Source: Candidatus Peregrinibacteria bacterium CG10_big_fil_rev_8_21_14_0_10_36_19
GTDB taxonomy: Bacteria; Patescibacteriota; Gracilibacteria; UBA1369; LOWO2-01-FULL-3
Assembly: GCA_002772535.1 (NCBI GenBank)
Contig: PFDP01000014.1
Location: 62,001-126,000 of the forward strand
Direction: 5' to 3'
DNA length: 64,000 nt
Shown here: positions 18,525-27,541 of the stretch, one piece after another
Numbering within the stretch: position 1 is the first letter of the stretch
Layout: each line of letters opens with the position of its first letter
Position numbers and translations under genes: made by a program
The notes under the pieces: model-generated
What the model was told of the DNA's origin: nothing
The model's input: the letters and a program-made list of their open reading frames with translations, nothing else
Database searches by the model: none

Positions 18525-18625
18525 CACCAAAAACACAAAAAAAACAATAAGTAAAGCCACATAAGAGCACTCAGTCAACAAAATAACAAATGGTAAAAAT
18601 GCTATTTTATTGGTATGTTTAATGC

Positions 18626-20155
18626 ATGAAAAAAATAATAACAAGCCTCTTTTTAGGAGCAGTATTAATAGCTAACACCTCAACCGCTGTATTTGCAGCA
18701 ACAGACTACAGAGAAGCTGTAATTGAAGCCGAAAAAACAGTTGAATCTAATAGAAGTACAATATTTGATGCATCTCAGTCATTCCTTCCAGACCCAAACA
18801 AAGAATATACATATCAATGGGATTTTGGAGATGGAAATAAAAATGAAGGTGTAGAAGTGCTCCATGCATATAAAACCCCTGGTAACTACACAGTAAAACT
18901 CACAATCGATGATGGTTTCACAAAAACAAAAAGTGAAATACAGGTTTTTGCCTATAAAAAACTAATCACATTAATTACAGATAATAGTGATGCGAAAGAA
19001 TTGATAGAAATCATAAGAAATAGAGCAGAAAAAAACGGAATATTTATAAAAATAATAGAAAGTTTTGGCTCAAGTACTGAATTTATTTCAGAAGAAGTGC
19101 TTACGAAAAAACTTACAGAAGAATCACCAAATATTCAAAAATCAGCGCAAATAATGATATGGACAAAAGAAAATGCAGGACTCAATGCATTATCAAGGTT
19201 CATACAAAGTAATCAAAAAAAACAAATATCAAATTTTTCACAAAAATCCATCATAGTAATTGATAAATCTCCAGAAAGCAGCAGCAGCAGAATAGAAAGA
19301 CAATTTAAGATCATTAAGCCAAAAAACATCATCACAACAACAGAAGCTGGAGCCTATGAAGCGGTCGAAACAATTGATGACAATGAGTTATTAAACTCAT
19401 TAGAAGAAAAAGGCCACAAATATGCAATTATTAATGAAAAAACAGGGAAATTAAGGCCTTGGAATTTTATGTCACATTTTGTAAACACACTAGTTAATAA
19501 CGGCATCCCAGATAACACCATAGCCCTATTACTATTATTACCAATAATAGCCACCGTTGTTGCATTTATGAAACAGGTGGTTGGAGCAACAACATTCGGT
19601 ATTTATACACCATCAATTATTACACTTTCATTTTTAGTAATTGGTATGCATGCAGGATTATTAACACTAATAGTTGCAATTCTTGTGGGAGCCGCAGTAA
19701 GGCCGGTGCTCAAAAAAGTACACATGCTATTTATTCCAAAAATGGCAATAGTAATAACCTTAGTATCACTAACACTATTTTTAATTCTTATCGCAACAAG
19801 CGCGCTTGGCCTTTTTAACTCAGAATTTCTCTCAATTGCAATTTTCCCAATGCTAATTCTAAGCACCCTAGTTGAAAAATTTGTTAGTGTGAAAAGCACA
19901 AAAGGACTTTCATCCGCTGCTGCTCTAATGGCTTCAACAATTATAGTAGCAATAGTTGCATACTTTGTAGTGGGAGGGGAGATAGAACTTGGATTCACAA
20001 ATTTCAATTTCCCTTGGGTAAAAAGCATCATTATGTCCTACCCAGAATTAGTTTTCTTACTCATACCTTTCAATATTGCACTTGGAAAATGGACAGGCCT
20101 AAGAGTTATAGAAAGGATAAGATTTAGAGAAATTTTTAGACACATAGAAGAATAA
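18626..20155 (+). CDS. PKD-domain protein with C-terminal 7TM domain (7TM_transglut-like)
   Basis: 509 aa. A signal peptide (to about 24, ANTSTAVFA) leads into a PKD domain (about 35-110; YQWDFGDGN, HAYKTPGNYTVKLTIDDG). A mixed alpha/beta segment spans 110-265. About seven membrane helices (290-500) follow, starting VNNGIPDNTIALLLLLPIIA with FGIYTPSIITLSFL. The 7TM part resembles the family usually fused to an inactive transglutaminase-like domain and encoded beside glutamate-ligase ATP-grasp proteins. Here no transglutaminase domain is recognisable and a PKD domain stands in its place. The downstream ATP-grasp fusion starts 1 nt after the stop, so both products probably act in one pathway at the membrane. 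Confidence 0.82.
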   Translation: MKKIITSLFLGAVLIANTSTAVFAATDYREAVIEAEKTVESNRSTIFDASQSFLPDPNKEYTYQWDFGDGNKNEGVEVLHAYKTPGNYTVKLTIDDGFTKTKSEIQVFAYKKLITLITDNSDAKELIEIIRNRAEKNGIFIKIIESFGSSTEFISEEVLTKKLTEESPNIQKSAQIMIWTKENAGLNALSRFIQSNQKKQISNFSQKSIIVIDKSPESSSSRIERQFKIIKPKNIITTTEAGAYEAVETIDDNELLNSLEEKGHKYAIINEKTGKLRPWNFMSHFVNTLVNNGIPDNTIALLLLLPIIATVVAFMKQVVGATTFGIYTPSIITLSFLVIGMHAGLLTLIVAILVGAAVRPVLKKVHMLFIPKMAIVITLVSLTLFLILIATSALGLFNSEFLSIAIFPMLILSTLVEKFVSVKSTKGLSSAAALMASTIIVAIVAYFVVGGEIELGFTNFNFPWVKSIIMSYPELVFLLIPFNIALGKWTGLRVIERIRFREIFRHIEE

Positions 20156-20156
20156 T

Positions 20157-22544
20157 ATGTTTTTTAAAGACAAAGGAATTTTAGGAATTAATGCAAGAAA
20201 CCTTCTTTATATTAAGCCATATAATAAAAAGAAGGCTATAAAACTTGCAGATGATAAAATTAAAACTAAGCAATTTCTTTCAACACGCGGAGTTCCCGTT
20301 CCAAAACTCTATAACACAATACAAACCCCAGAAGAATTAGAAAGATTTGACTTTAGCACACTTCCAAATCAATTTGTAATTAAACCAAACAATGGATATG
20401 GCGGAGAGGGGATTATACCAATCATAAACAAAAAAGAAGGGTACTGGATGACAGCAGGAGGAAAACAGTTAAGCAAAAAAGAACTGAAAGAACATATAAG
20501 CGATATTATAGATGGAAGATTTTCTATATCAAATGTTGCAGATATAGCCTTTTTTGAGCAATTAATAATCCCAGATGAGGCTATTGGAAAATACTCTTAC
20601 GAAGGTCTGCCAGATATAAGAATTGTAGTACATAACTTAATTCCAGTAATGGCGATGCTTAGATTGCCAACAAAGGAGTCGAGCGGAAAAGCCAATTTGC
20701 ACCTTGGCGCGGTGGGAGTTGGAATAGATATTGCAAAAGGAGAGTTAACATACATTAGCTACAAAAATAAAATAATAGACGAACTTCCAAACAACCTTGG
20801 AAAAATTAGAGGCGTAAAAATACCATACTGGGATGATATTCTACTTATAGCATCACAAGTTCAACTAATTACAAATCTAGGATACATGGCCATAGATATA
20901 TGCTTGGATAAAAACAATGGACCAGTATTGTTAGAAATAAATGCACGCGCAGGATTAGGAGTACAAATAGCCAACCTAGCACCACTAAGAAAAAGATTAG
21001 AGCGAATTCAAGGAGTAATCGTAACAAGCCCAACAAAAGGAGTAAGAGTGGCAAAAGATATGTTTGGAAATGTAGTTGAAAAGGAAATTGCACATGTATC
21101 TGGCAAATTAGTAATTGCTACAGAAGAAAAAATAGAGATAATTCAAAAAAACGAGGTTTATGAAATTACAGGAAAAATAGATACTGGTAGATCAAGAACA
21201 GTTATAGACAAGGCAACAGCAGAAAAATTAAAACTTTTAGATGATCCAGATGAATACGATCAAGAAAAATCCACGCTAAAAATCAAATTCATACTCAAGG
21301 GCAAAAGAATACAAACAATTGCCGATGTTGTAGTAGAACCAAGTGAAAGTTACAAGGTAATTATAGGAACTAGGGATCTAAAAAATTTTCTCATAGACAC
21401 AAGCGCAAAAACCGATGACAAACAAACATGGCAAAAGGAAACTCCACAAGTTGTAAATAAGAAAGAAGAAAAAAAGCCAAATTACAAAGATATAGATGAA
21501 AAGCTAAACAAGATCGACAGTAAAATAAAACTACTTTACCACCTAAGACCATTAAACCTAGAAATCGAGCGCAAAAGGTTTTTTAAAGATCCAACATATA
21601 ATCCACAATTTGAATATCCAAGTCTAAAATTTGATCCAATAGAACTCGTAGATGCTCTAGAAAAAATAAAGGTAGATGAAAGTCCACTTGGGCAAATATT
21701 TAATGAAAAGAAAAAAGAGATATCAAACAAAGTAAAATTAATAGAATCCATCGATGAAGAAAGATTCAGCAACACCTCAGTAGACCTTTACGGAAAACCA
21801 GCAATAGAGGAAGTAGAAGAATGCATTAACATTCTAAAAAATCTCAACATAGAAGATTTAAAACCAGAAAAATCTCCATATACCGCAGAAGATGCCAAAA
21901 AAAGATTTGAAAAAATTTTTAATAGCTACGGATTAAAGAGTTGGAAAGTAAAAATAAAAGATAACATGGTAGCCGACTGCGTAGCTGGCAAAAATAATCG
22001 TCTATTTATAAACAAAGGTGCAAAATTTAGTAAGGAAAGAATAGAAACGCTCATAGTTCATGAGATAGAAACTCACATTCTTACAGCCGAAAATGGAAAA
22101 TTTCAGCCATATGAAATTTTCAATAGAGGACTAGCAAACTACCTAAGAACACAAGAGGGTATGGCAATGTACAATGTTGAAGAGCAAAGAGGGCACTCAT
22201 TTAATAAAAACTATAAAGCGCTTGGTCACGTAATCGCCATAGATCTCGCCATAAAAAATTCGTTTGCAGAAACATACAAAAAACTAGTCGCATTAGGATT
22301 ACCTAGCAAGCAGGCATTTAAATCTACACTTAAAGCAAAAAGGGGGATAGGTAACACATCACACCCAGGAGCCTTTACAAAAGATTATGTATATTATTCA
22401 GGCTATAAGCAGGTAAAAAAATTTATAAACGATGGTGGAGATATAAAAGACCTATATTTAGGGAAAATTGACATCGAAGATTTGGAAAAATCAAAAAGTA
22501 TCCCAGGTATTAAAAACGCAAAAATATTACCAACTTGGTTATAA
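20157..22544 (+). CDS. Fusion: glutamate-ligase-type ATP-grasp + retropepsin-like protease + DUF1704/MATCAP-type metallopeptidase
   Basis: 795 aa, cytoplasmic. Residues 1-285 are an ATP-grasp of the alpha-L-glutamate ligase-like (RimK-related) type: FVIKPNNGYGGEGI, LPDIRIVVHNLIPVMAMLR, LLEINARAGLGVQIAN. Residues about 315-410 match the retropepsin-like (PF05618-type) partner of RimK proteins: GKIDTGRSRTVID, then KVIIGTRDLKNFLID. After a charged linker, residues about 445-795 match DUF1704, the microtubule tyrosine-carboxypeptidase family: zinc motif HEIETH near 635, then FNRGLANYLRTQEGMAMY. A ligase and two peptidases in one chain suggest addition and removal of amino acids on a peptide or protein; the substrate is unknown. 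It overlaps queA by 6 nt tail to tail. Confidence 0.83.
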   Translation: MFFKDKGILGINARNLLYIKPYNKKKAIKLADDKIKTKQFLSTRGVPVPKLYNTIQTPEELERFDFSTLPNQFVIKPNNGYGGEGIIPIINKKEGYWMTAGGKQLSKKELKEHISDIIDGRFSISNVADIAFFEQLIIPDEAIGKYSYEGLPDIRIVVHNLIPVMAMLRLPTKESSGKANLHLGAVGVGIDIAKGELTYISYKNKIIDELPNNLGKIRGVKIPYWDDILLIASQVQLITNLGYMAIDICLDKNNGPVLLEINARAGLGVQIANLAPLRKRLERIQGVIVTSPTKGVRVAKDMFGNVVEKEIAHVSGKLVIATEEKIEIIQKNEVYEITGKIDTGRSRTVIDKATAEKLKLLDDPDEYDQEKSTLKIKFILKGKRIQTIADVVVEPSESYKVIIGTRDLKNFLIDTSAKTDDKQTWQKETPQVVNKKEEKKPNYKDIDEKLNKIDSKIKLLYHLRPLNLEIERKRFFKDPTYNPQFEYPSLKFDPIELVDALEKIKVDESPLGQIFNEKKKEISNKVKLIESIDEERFSNTSVDLYGKPAIEEVEECINILKNLNIEDLKPEKSPYTAEDAKKRFEKIFNSYGLKSWKVKIKDNMVADCVAGKNNRLFINKGAKFSKERIETLIVHEIETHILTAENGKFQPYEIFNRGLANYLRTQEGMAMYNVEEQRGHSFNKNYKALGHVIAIDLAIKNSFAETYKKLVALGLPSKQAFKSTLKAKRGIGNTSHPGAFTKDYVYYSGYKQVKKFINDGGDIKDLYLGKIDIEDLEKSKSIPGIKNAKILPTWL

Positions 22545-23561
22545 AATGATCATAGCGTCGCCGAAGCTATAAAACCTATACTCCAGCCTTTTTGCCAACT
22601 CATACAACTCTTTCACATAAGGAACAGCATCATCAACCCCTTTATTCTCCAAAAACGAAGCAACAAGCATTATTAAGCTACTTTTTGGTAAATGAAAATT
22701 AGTAATCAGGCCATCCACAACTTTCCATTTATAGGACTTTGGAAATATAAAAATATCAGTTTCACCCGTCTTAGGAGAAAACTTACCATCAAAAACAGAC
22801 TCCAACACTCTCACCGAAGTAGTACCAACGGCAAAAATTTTCCCTCCACTTGATTTTGCAAAATTTAAAACATCACAAGCCTCCTTTCCAATTTCATAAA
22901 ATTCACTATGCATTTTATGATTTTCAACCAATTCAGAACTTACAGGTAAAAAAGTACCTCTACCTACATGCAATAAAACCTCCACTACCTTAACACCTTT
23001 TTCCCTTAATTTAGCAAGAAGTTGGTCAGTAAAATGCAACCCTGCGGTTGGGGCTGCCACACTACCACTTTCCTTTGCATAAACAGTTTGATAATCCACA
23101 TCTGTTGAATTAGAGCCCTTAATATAAGGCGGCAAGGGAATTGATCCATAGGCATTAAGGTCAAATCCAGTACTAAACTTTATATTCCTAGTACCATCAT
23201 CATTTATACTCAAAACCTCAGCCTCAACCTTCTCATCCAAATTCATCACTTTCCCAGCAGGAAAAGCCCTCCCAGGCTTAACTAAGCAATTATAAATTCC
23301 ATCAATATTACTTAAGACAAAAACCTCTCTAGCAAAACCATTTTCTGAAAAAAGTATTCTCGCAGGTATAACCTTTGACCGATTAACTACCAACACATCA
23401 CCTGAATTTAAATAATCAATAACATCATAAAATTTTCTATGAACAACATCACCATTCTTAACCACCATCAATTTAGCAGAATCTCTTGGAGAAACGGGGT
23501 CTTGAGCAATAAATTTTTCAGGCAAATCAAAATCAAAATCCTGCGTTCTAAGCTGACTCAT
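22539..23561 (-). CDS. queA: S-adenosylmethionine:tRNA ribosyltransferase-isomerase
   Basis: QueA transfers and rearranges the ribosyl part of SAM onto preQ1 in tRNA, forming epoxyqueuosine at wobble position 34. Signatures: FDFDLPEKFIAQDPVSPRDSAKLMV at the start, GDVLVVNRSKVIPARI, VAAPTAGLHFTDQLL, HVGRGTFLPV and TNFHLPKSSLIMLV. I start at the ATG 23561 (340 aa, normal length) because family members begin just before the LPEKFIAQ motif. The start is 2 nt after the phosphatase stop, so it rides in the partner-switching operon. No preQ1 synthesis genes are adjacent; the PTPS at 44.9 kb could contribute. Confidence 0.95.
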   Translation of the reverse strand: MSQLRTQDFDFDLPEKFIAQDPVSPRDSAKLMVVKNGDVVHRKFYDVIDYLNSGDVLVVNRSKVIPARILFSENGFAREVFVLSNIDGIYNCLVKPGRAFPAGKVMNLDEKVEAEVLSINDDGTRNIKFSTGFDLNAYGSIPLPPYIKGSNSTDVDYQTVYAKESGSVAAPTAGLHFTDQLLAKLREKGVKVVEVLLHVGRGTFLPVSSELVENHKMHSEFYEIGKEACDVLNFAKSSGGKIFAVGTTSVRVLESVFDGKFSPKTGETDIFIFPKSYKWKVVDGLITNFHLPKSSLIMLVASFLENKGVDDAVPYVKELYELAKRLEYRFYSFGDAMIIL

Positions 23562-23563
23562 AT

Positions 23564-24703
23564 TTAAACATTCCAAGAAGTACTATTATCCTTAACTTGT
23601 TCATCAGCACTATTCTTAGCATCTCTCTTGATAACAATCAAACTCATATCATCATCTTGTTGAGACATATAATTAGAAACATCCGAAGCTAAGTGATAAT
23701 GTAATCCCTCGGCAGAATACTGAGGGGCAAACTCAATTATTGCCTTTTTAATTCTTTCCAAACCGTACAATTCTCCTTCTGCATTTCTAGCCTCAGTAAT
23801 TCCATCGCTATACAAAACAACAAAATCACCATCAGATATATCAATTTCCTTTTCAGTAATCAGTTTTGAATTGTCGGGAACCATACCAAGTGCAACCCCT
23901 CCAGACAATATTGCATCACACGTACCAGTAGCAGTCCTATAGACAAGTATGTGCTCATGACCAGCTCCAACAAATGTCATTTTTTGAGATTTTTCATCCC
24001 AACACAGCATCACCATAGTCATGAACATTGATTTTTTTACGTGTTTTTTAATGTATTGATTAACCTTCACCATAATTTCAAAGGCAGAAGTGTACATACC
24101 AGAAAAAACAGAAACCAATGAGCTTACCATTGTCATTATTAAACCAGCAGCAACTCCATGGCCAGTAACATCTCCAATATAAATATAAGTTTTACCACTA
24201 TCAGATCTTAAAATGTTAAAACTATCACCGCCAAGTTCAGTTGCAGGTTTAGTTTTAGCAACAATTTGTAATCCAGGTATCTTAGGACTCACCAAAGGCA
24301 AAATATCTTTTTGTAACTGCGAAGCCACCTGTAATTCACCCATAAGCCTATCTCTATCTTTAATATCAGCACTTACTTCAGAAACACTTTTAGTAACCTG
24401 ATTAAAAAAATGAGCTAAAATACCAATTTCATCAATCCGAGTAGTATAAATCCTCTTGTAAGGATGCCCAGTCAATAAAGACTGCATCTGATACAATATT
24501 TCCTTCAAAGGTCGGATAATATCGAAATAATAAAAAAGAGCAAAAATAAAAGAAAATCCAATTAAAAAATAGATTAAAACATTAACAGTAAGTTCTACAG
24601 CATAATATTTATTTAAACCATAATAGAGCCCAACCATCAAAAAAGACAAAATAAGAAAATCGATCAACAATTTCCTTATTATAGTTTTTCGAAGTGATCT
24701 CAT
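23564..24703 (-). CDS. Membrane PP2C (SpoIIE/RsbU-type) serine phosphatase
   Basis: 379 aa. Two membrane helices at about 12-30 and 38-60 are followed by a HAMP-like linker (IIRPLKEILYQMQSLL...RIDEIGILAHFFNQ). A SpoIIE-type PP2C catalytic domain spans about 140-360, with ELGGDSFNILRSDSGKTYIYIGDVTGHGVAAGLIM (metal-binding GGD and GDVTGHG) and GDFVVLYSDGITEARN. In Rsb systems this enzyme dephosphorylates a STAS antagonist; that gene lies 4 nt upstream. No sensor domain beyond the membrane part is visible, so the input signal is unknown. The operon order is transporter, STAS, phosphatase, queA. Confidence 0.92.
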   Translation of the reverse strand: MRSLRKTIIRKLLIDFLILSFLMVGLYYGLNKYYAVELTVNVLIYFLIGFSFIFALFYYFDIIRPLKEILYQMQSLLTGHPYKRIYTTRIDEIGILAHFFNQVTKSVSEVSADIKDRDRLMGELQVASQLQKDILPLVSPKIPGLQIVAKTKPATELGGDSFNILRSDSGKTYIYIGDVTGHGVAAGLIMTMVSSLVSVFSGMYTSAFEIMVKVNQYIKKHVKKSMFMTMVMLCWDEKSQKMTFVGAGHEHILVYRTATGTCDAILSGGVALGMVPDNSKLITEKEIDISDGDFVVLYSDGITEARNAEGELYGLERIKKAIIEFAPQYSAEGLHYHLASDVSNYMSQQDDDMSLIVIKRDAKNSADEQVKDNSTSWNV

Positions 24704-24707
24704 TATT

Positions 24708-25058
24708 TTATTTTAAACAAGCTTCAATAGTATCGCAAACAGGCATTATTTCAGGCAAACCAATAGCAGAAAAAACATCCTTAACGTGTGCATTAGCCTT
24801 TAAAATTGCTAATTTTTTATCTCCTTTAACTAAATGCCCATTTAATTCCATCAAATAACCAATTCCTTCGCTATTGATAAATTTTAACTTTGAAAAGTCA
24901 AAGATTAAATACTTCCCCTTAAAAGCGTCAACAGTTGCTTTTAAAGAATCTTTAATATCGCTGTAACCAGCTTTATCAAAATCACCCTCAAATTTTACTA
25001 TCTGATAATTTTCCGTCTTATCTTCCAAACTAATATTTAATGTCTGATTCATGGTCAA
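24708..25058 (-). CDS. STAS-domain anti-sigma factor antagonist (RsbV/SpoIIAA-like)
   Basis: 116 aa, a single STAS domain. The phospho-acceptor region is FDFSKLKFINSEGIGYLMEL, with Ser in NSEG at the expected site. In its unphosphorylated form such a protein binds an RsbW-type kinase and frees the kinase's target. The adjacent SpoIIE-type phosphatase is the expected activator. The only visible RsbW-like kinase is 9 kb away (33934-34461) with its own STAS partner, so cross-talk is possible. Confidence 0.92.
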   Translation of the reverse strand: MTMNQTLNISLEDKTENYQIVKFEGDFDKAGYSDIKDSLKATVDAFKGKYLIFDFSKLKFINSEGIGYLMELNGHLVKGDKKLAILKANAHVKDVFSAIGLPEIMPVCDTIEACLK

Positions 25059-25070
25059 TGATTAATTATA

Positions 25071-27446
25071 CTAAATTTTAAGTGCACTATTTATAACATC
25101 AACTTCATCATATTCTTCAATGATTGAGTATAATCTACGGAGATCCAGTAGCTGTTTATTGTTTAACTTATCTAAATCAATTTTTCGTTTATCAGTACTA
25201 ATTAATTCATTAATTTTCTCCGCAACTAAGTGCTTTAACATTCTATCAATATTTTTAGAAATACGCACATCAATATTTTCAAGCATTTTTTTCACCTTAA
25301 ACACTGTAGATTCCTTATGAGATAATAAAAATTCCAATATAACAGGAATCGAACGGTCATCTCCAATTTTAGCCATAGTAATTGCAGCATGGAGCCTTAC
25401 ATCAGAATTTTTTGATTCCAACATACGAAGACAATAGGAAATTTTATTCCGCATCCTTAAATCACCAATTATCATTAGTGCCAAAATATTTTCATTATTA
25501 CTTCTAAAAGAAATAAAATTATCAACTACCTTATCTATCTCAAAATTATAATTAGAGATTTTCCCAAGAGCTATTGCAGCAGCAGCTCTTTGCTTCTTAT
25601 TTGTTACACTTAAAAAAGGCAACAATATATTAACCATAGAAGGATCAGCACAAGCCCCAAGCGCAAAAATAACATCCGCCTTTAAAGAGCCAGTAGATTT
25701 CTTTAAAACTTCTAATAGGAAGTCTATTGCATAAATAGTACTAATAAAGGATAAAAGTCTTAAAATTGCCATCTTCAATTCAGCATTTTTCTCATCTACA
25801 TAAAGCTGTTTAAGTAAATTTACCAAATCATATTCTAGCTTCAAATTTTTCGATAAAATAGATGGTAGCTTATCATAAGATAACAAAGTATTAAGAGCTG
25901 CTAAACGAATTCTAGGTTTTTCATCATAAAGTACATTCATAATCATAGGAATTGCATCAGCATACTCAAGTTCTCTAAGTGCCTTTAAGATTTTTAGCTT
26001 CACAACAACATTTTCATCTTTTCTAGACAAAATCTTTGAAAAAATAGGTAAAACATTTCTATGCCCCTTTTGAGATAAAATATCAATTGCATTCAACCTC
26101 ACAATGCGATTTTTAGATTCAGAAAGATCAAATACGGCAACCTCAGTATATTTTTGTTGCAACAAGTATGTCACAACGAAAAATAGAATAGTCACAATAA
26201 TCATAACTAAGTTCACAGCAAAAATCAGAACATCATCTTTAAACAAAAACTGTAAAGTAATTAAAAACAATGTTCCAACAATGGCACCAACAGGTCTTAC
26301 AACCCCTTCTAACAACTCTCTAGTATGCTCTCTTAATTTATCCTTAACAGCATAGTATGCACTATGATAAGCATTCATATTAATAATACTAGTAATTGTG
26401 AAATTATTTTTTGCAAGAATAGCTGTAGTAAAATCAAATGACAAAATTAACCCAAACAAGCTTAAAAAAGTTACTATAGTATGAAGAATCATACTACCAA
26501 TAACTCCCAAATAATTAATAATCCTACTTCCAATAAAAAGCTGCACAAGTAGAGCAGATGAACTGAAAAGAACATACAAAATACCTAAATCATGCACAAA
26601 AGCATGCTCAAATCCACTACCAGCCTCCATTACCACATTTGAAACAGTCTGATAAACAGCCTTAGTATACTGAAATTCAAGTAAGTTAAACAAAACCCAT
26701 TGCAAAAATACAACCAAAAATAGACCTTTAATAAAACCCATATGCTTAACATTCCTAAACTCATTTTTAAGTTTAGACATAACCCCAACTCTAGTAGTTC
26801 TACCTAAAGATAGACTTATAACTTCAACTTTCTCAAAAAAGGTCTCATAAAGCACAATCAAAGGAATCATCAAAAGCAAAAACATAATCCACAAAACAAC
26901 AAAATTAAAAGTATCAATAGATCCAGCTAAAAGCGTAACTCCTAAACCGGCAATAATACCACCAACAGTTTCAGAAGCTTCAATCAAAGGAAATGTTCTC
27001 TCACTTTCAAGAGGTGTAAACATTTCTTCAATATAGCCATCAAAAATAATTTTAAATTGAACAAGAAATATAGATTCAGCAACAACTAAAAGTAGAAAGA
27101 AATATATTAAATCAAATTTAGCCAACAAATAAGCTAGCGATAGAGTAATAATTGCTGCCACAACCGTCCAAATCATCAAAACATTCTTTCTAAAATGATG
27201 TAAAAGACTAGAATAAAAAACAGTACCTAAAATTGTAAAAAAAGCATTCATTACAAACAAATATGGCAATGATGCAATACCATATCTCGCCACAAACATA
27301 GCTACAATTATAGTCCAGCCAACCACAAAACCTACTCTATACAAAAACCTTATAATCCAAGCAAAACCTACTCTAGACCACTCATTGTCATTTATATTGA
27401 AAATCTTATTTATCAACGAAATCTTAGGAAAAGTTCCAAAGGACAT
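25071..27446 (-). CDS. MFS-type transporter (Npt1/Npt2-like) with C-terminal HEAT repeats
   Basis: About 791 aa. Residues 1-430 have roughly 11-12 membrane helices resembling ATP/ADP-translocase-like (Npt) or MFS carriers. Residues 430-780 form soluble HEAT-like repeats (ENVVVKLKILKALRELEYAD, KPRIRLAALNTLL, SDVRLHAAITMAKIGDDRSI). In other bacteria such fusions often sit with STAS or cyclic-nucleotide domains; here STAS and phosphatase genes follow directly (12 and 4 nt gaps). It could import nucleotides, useful for a host-dependent cell, but the substrate is not provable from sequence. I start it at the ATG 27446, since the longer ORF begins upstream of its TATAAT. Confidence 0.78.
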   Translation of the reverse strand: MSFGTFPKISLINKIFNINDNEWSRVGFAWIIRFLYRVGFVVGWTIIVAMFVARYGIASLPYLFVMNAFFTILGTVFYSSLLHHFRKNVLMIWTVVAAIITLSLAYLLAKFDLIYFFLLLVVAESIFLVQFKIIFDGYIEEMFTPLESERTFPLIEASETVGGIIAGLGVTLLAGSIDTFNFVVLWIMFLLLMIPLIVLYETFFEKVEVISLSLGRTTRVGVMSKLKNEFRNVKHMGFIKGLFLVVFLQWVLFNLLEFQYTKAVYQTVSNVVMEAGSGFEHAFVHDLGILYVLFSSSALLVQLFIGSRIINYLGVIGSMILHTIVTFLSLFGLILSFDFTTAILAKNNFTITSIINMNAYHSAYYAVKDKLREHTRELLEGVVRPVGAIVGTLFLITLQFLFKDDVLIFAVNLVMIIVTILFFVVTYLLQQKYTEVAVFDLSESKNRIVRLNAIDILSQKGHRNVLPIFSKILSRKDENVVVKLKILKALRELEYADAIPMIMNVLYDEKPRIRLAALNTLLSYDKLPSILSKNLKLEYDLVNLLKQLYVDEKNAELKMAILRLLSFISTIYAIDFLLEVLKKSTGSLKADVIFALGACADPSMVNILLPFLSVTNKKQRAAAAIALGKISNYNFEIDKVVDNFISFRSNNENILALMIIGDLRMRNKISYCLRMLESKNSDVRLHAAITMAKIGDDRSIPVILEFLLSHKESTVFKVKKMLENIDVRISKNIDRMLKHLVAEKINELISTDKRKIDLDKLNNKQLLDLRRLYSIIEEYDEVDVINSALKI

Positions 27447-27467
27447 TTTGTTTTTGTTTAATAATAT

Positions 27468-27473
27468 ATTATA
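27468..27473 (-). promoter_or_regulatory. Extended -10 box of the transporter/STAS/phosphatase/queA operon
   Basis: Minus-strand TGtTATAAT. Predicted start near 27461, 15 nt before the ATG at 27446. It lies inside the N-terminal extension of the ORF-track call and so decides the start. Confidence 0.5.
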
Positions 27474-27524
27474 ACACAAAAAAGACATTTAATCAACAAA
27501 CTAAAAACCTCAAACCATAACAAA

Positions 27525-27535
27525 TGATATAAAAT
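27525..27535 (+). promoter_or_regulatory. -10 region of murJ, possibly leaderless
   Basis: TGATATAAAAT ends 6 nt before the murJ ATG at 27542. If TAAAAT (27530-27535) is the -10, the mRNA would start at or next to the start codon. Confidence 0.4.
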
Positions 27536-27541
27536 AACAAC

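Noticed and set aside
19603-20031. 142-aa minus-strand ORF
   Set aside because: Antisense of the 7TM helices; hydrophobic codons read backwards produce such ORFs.
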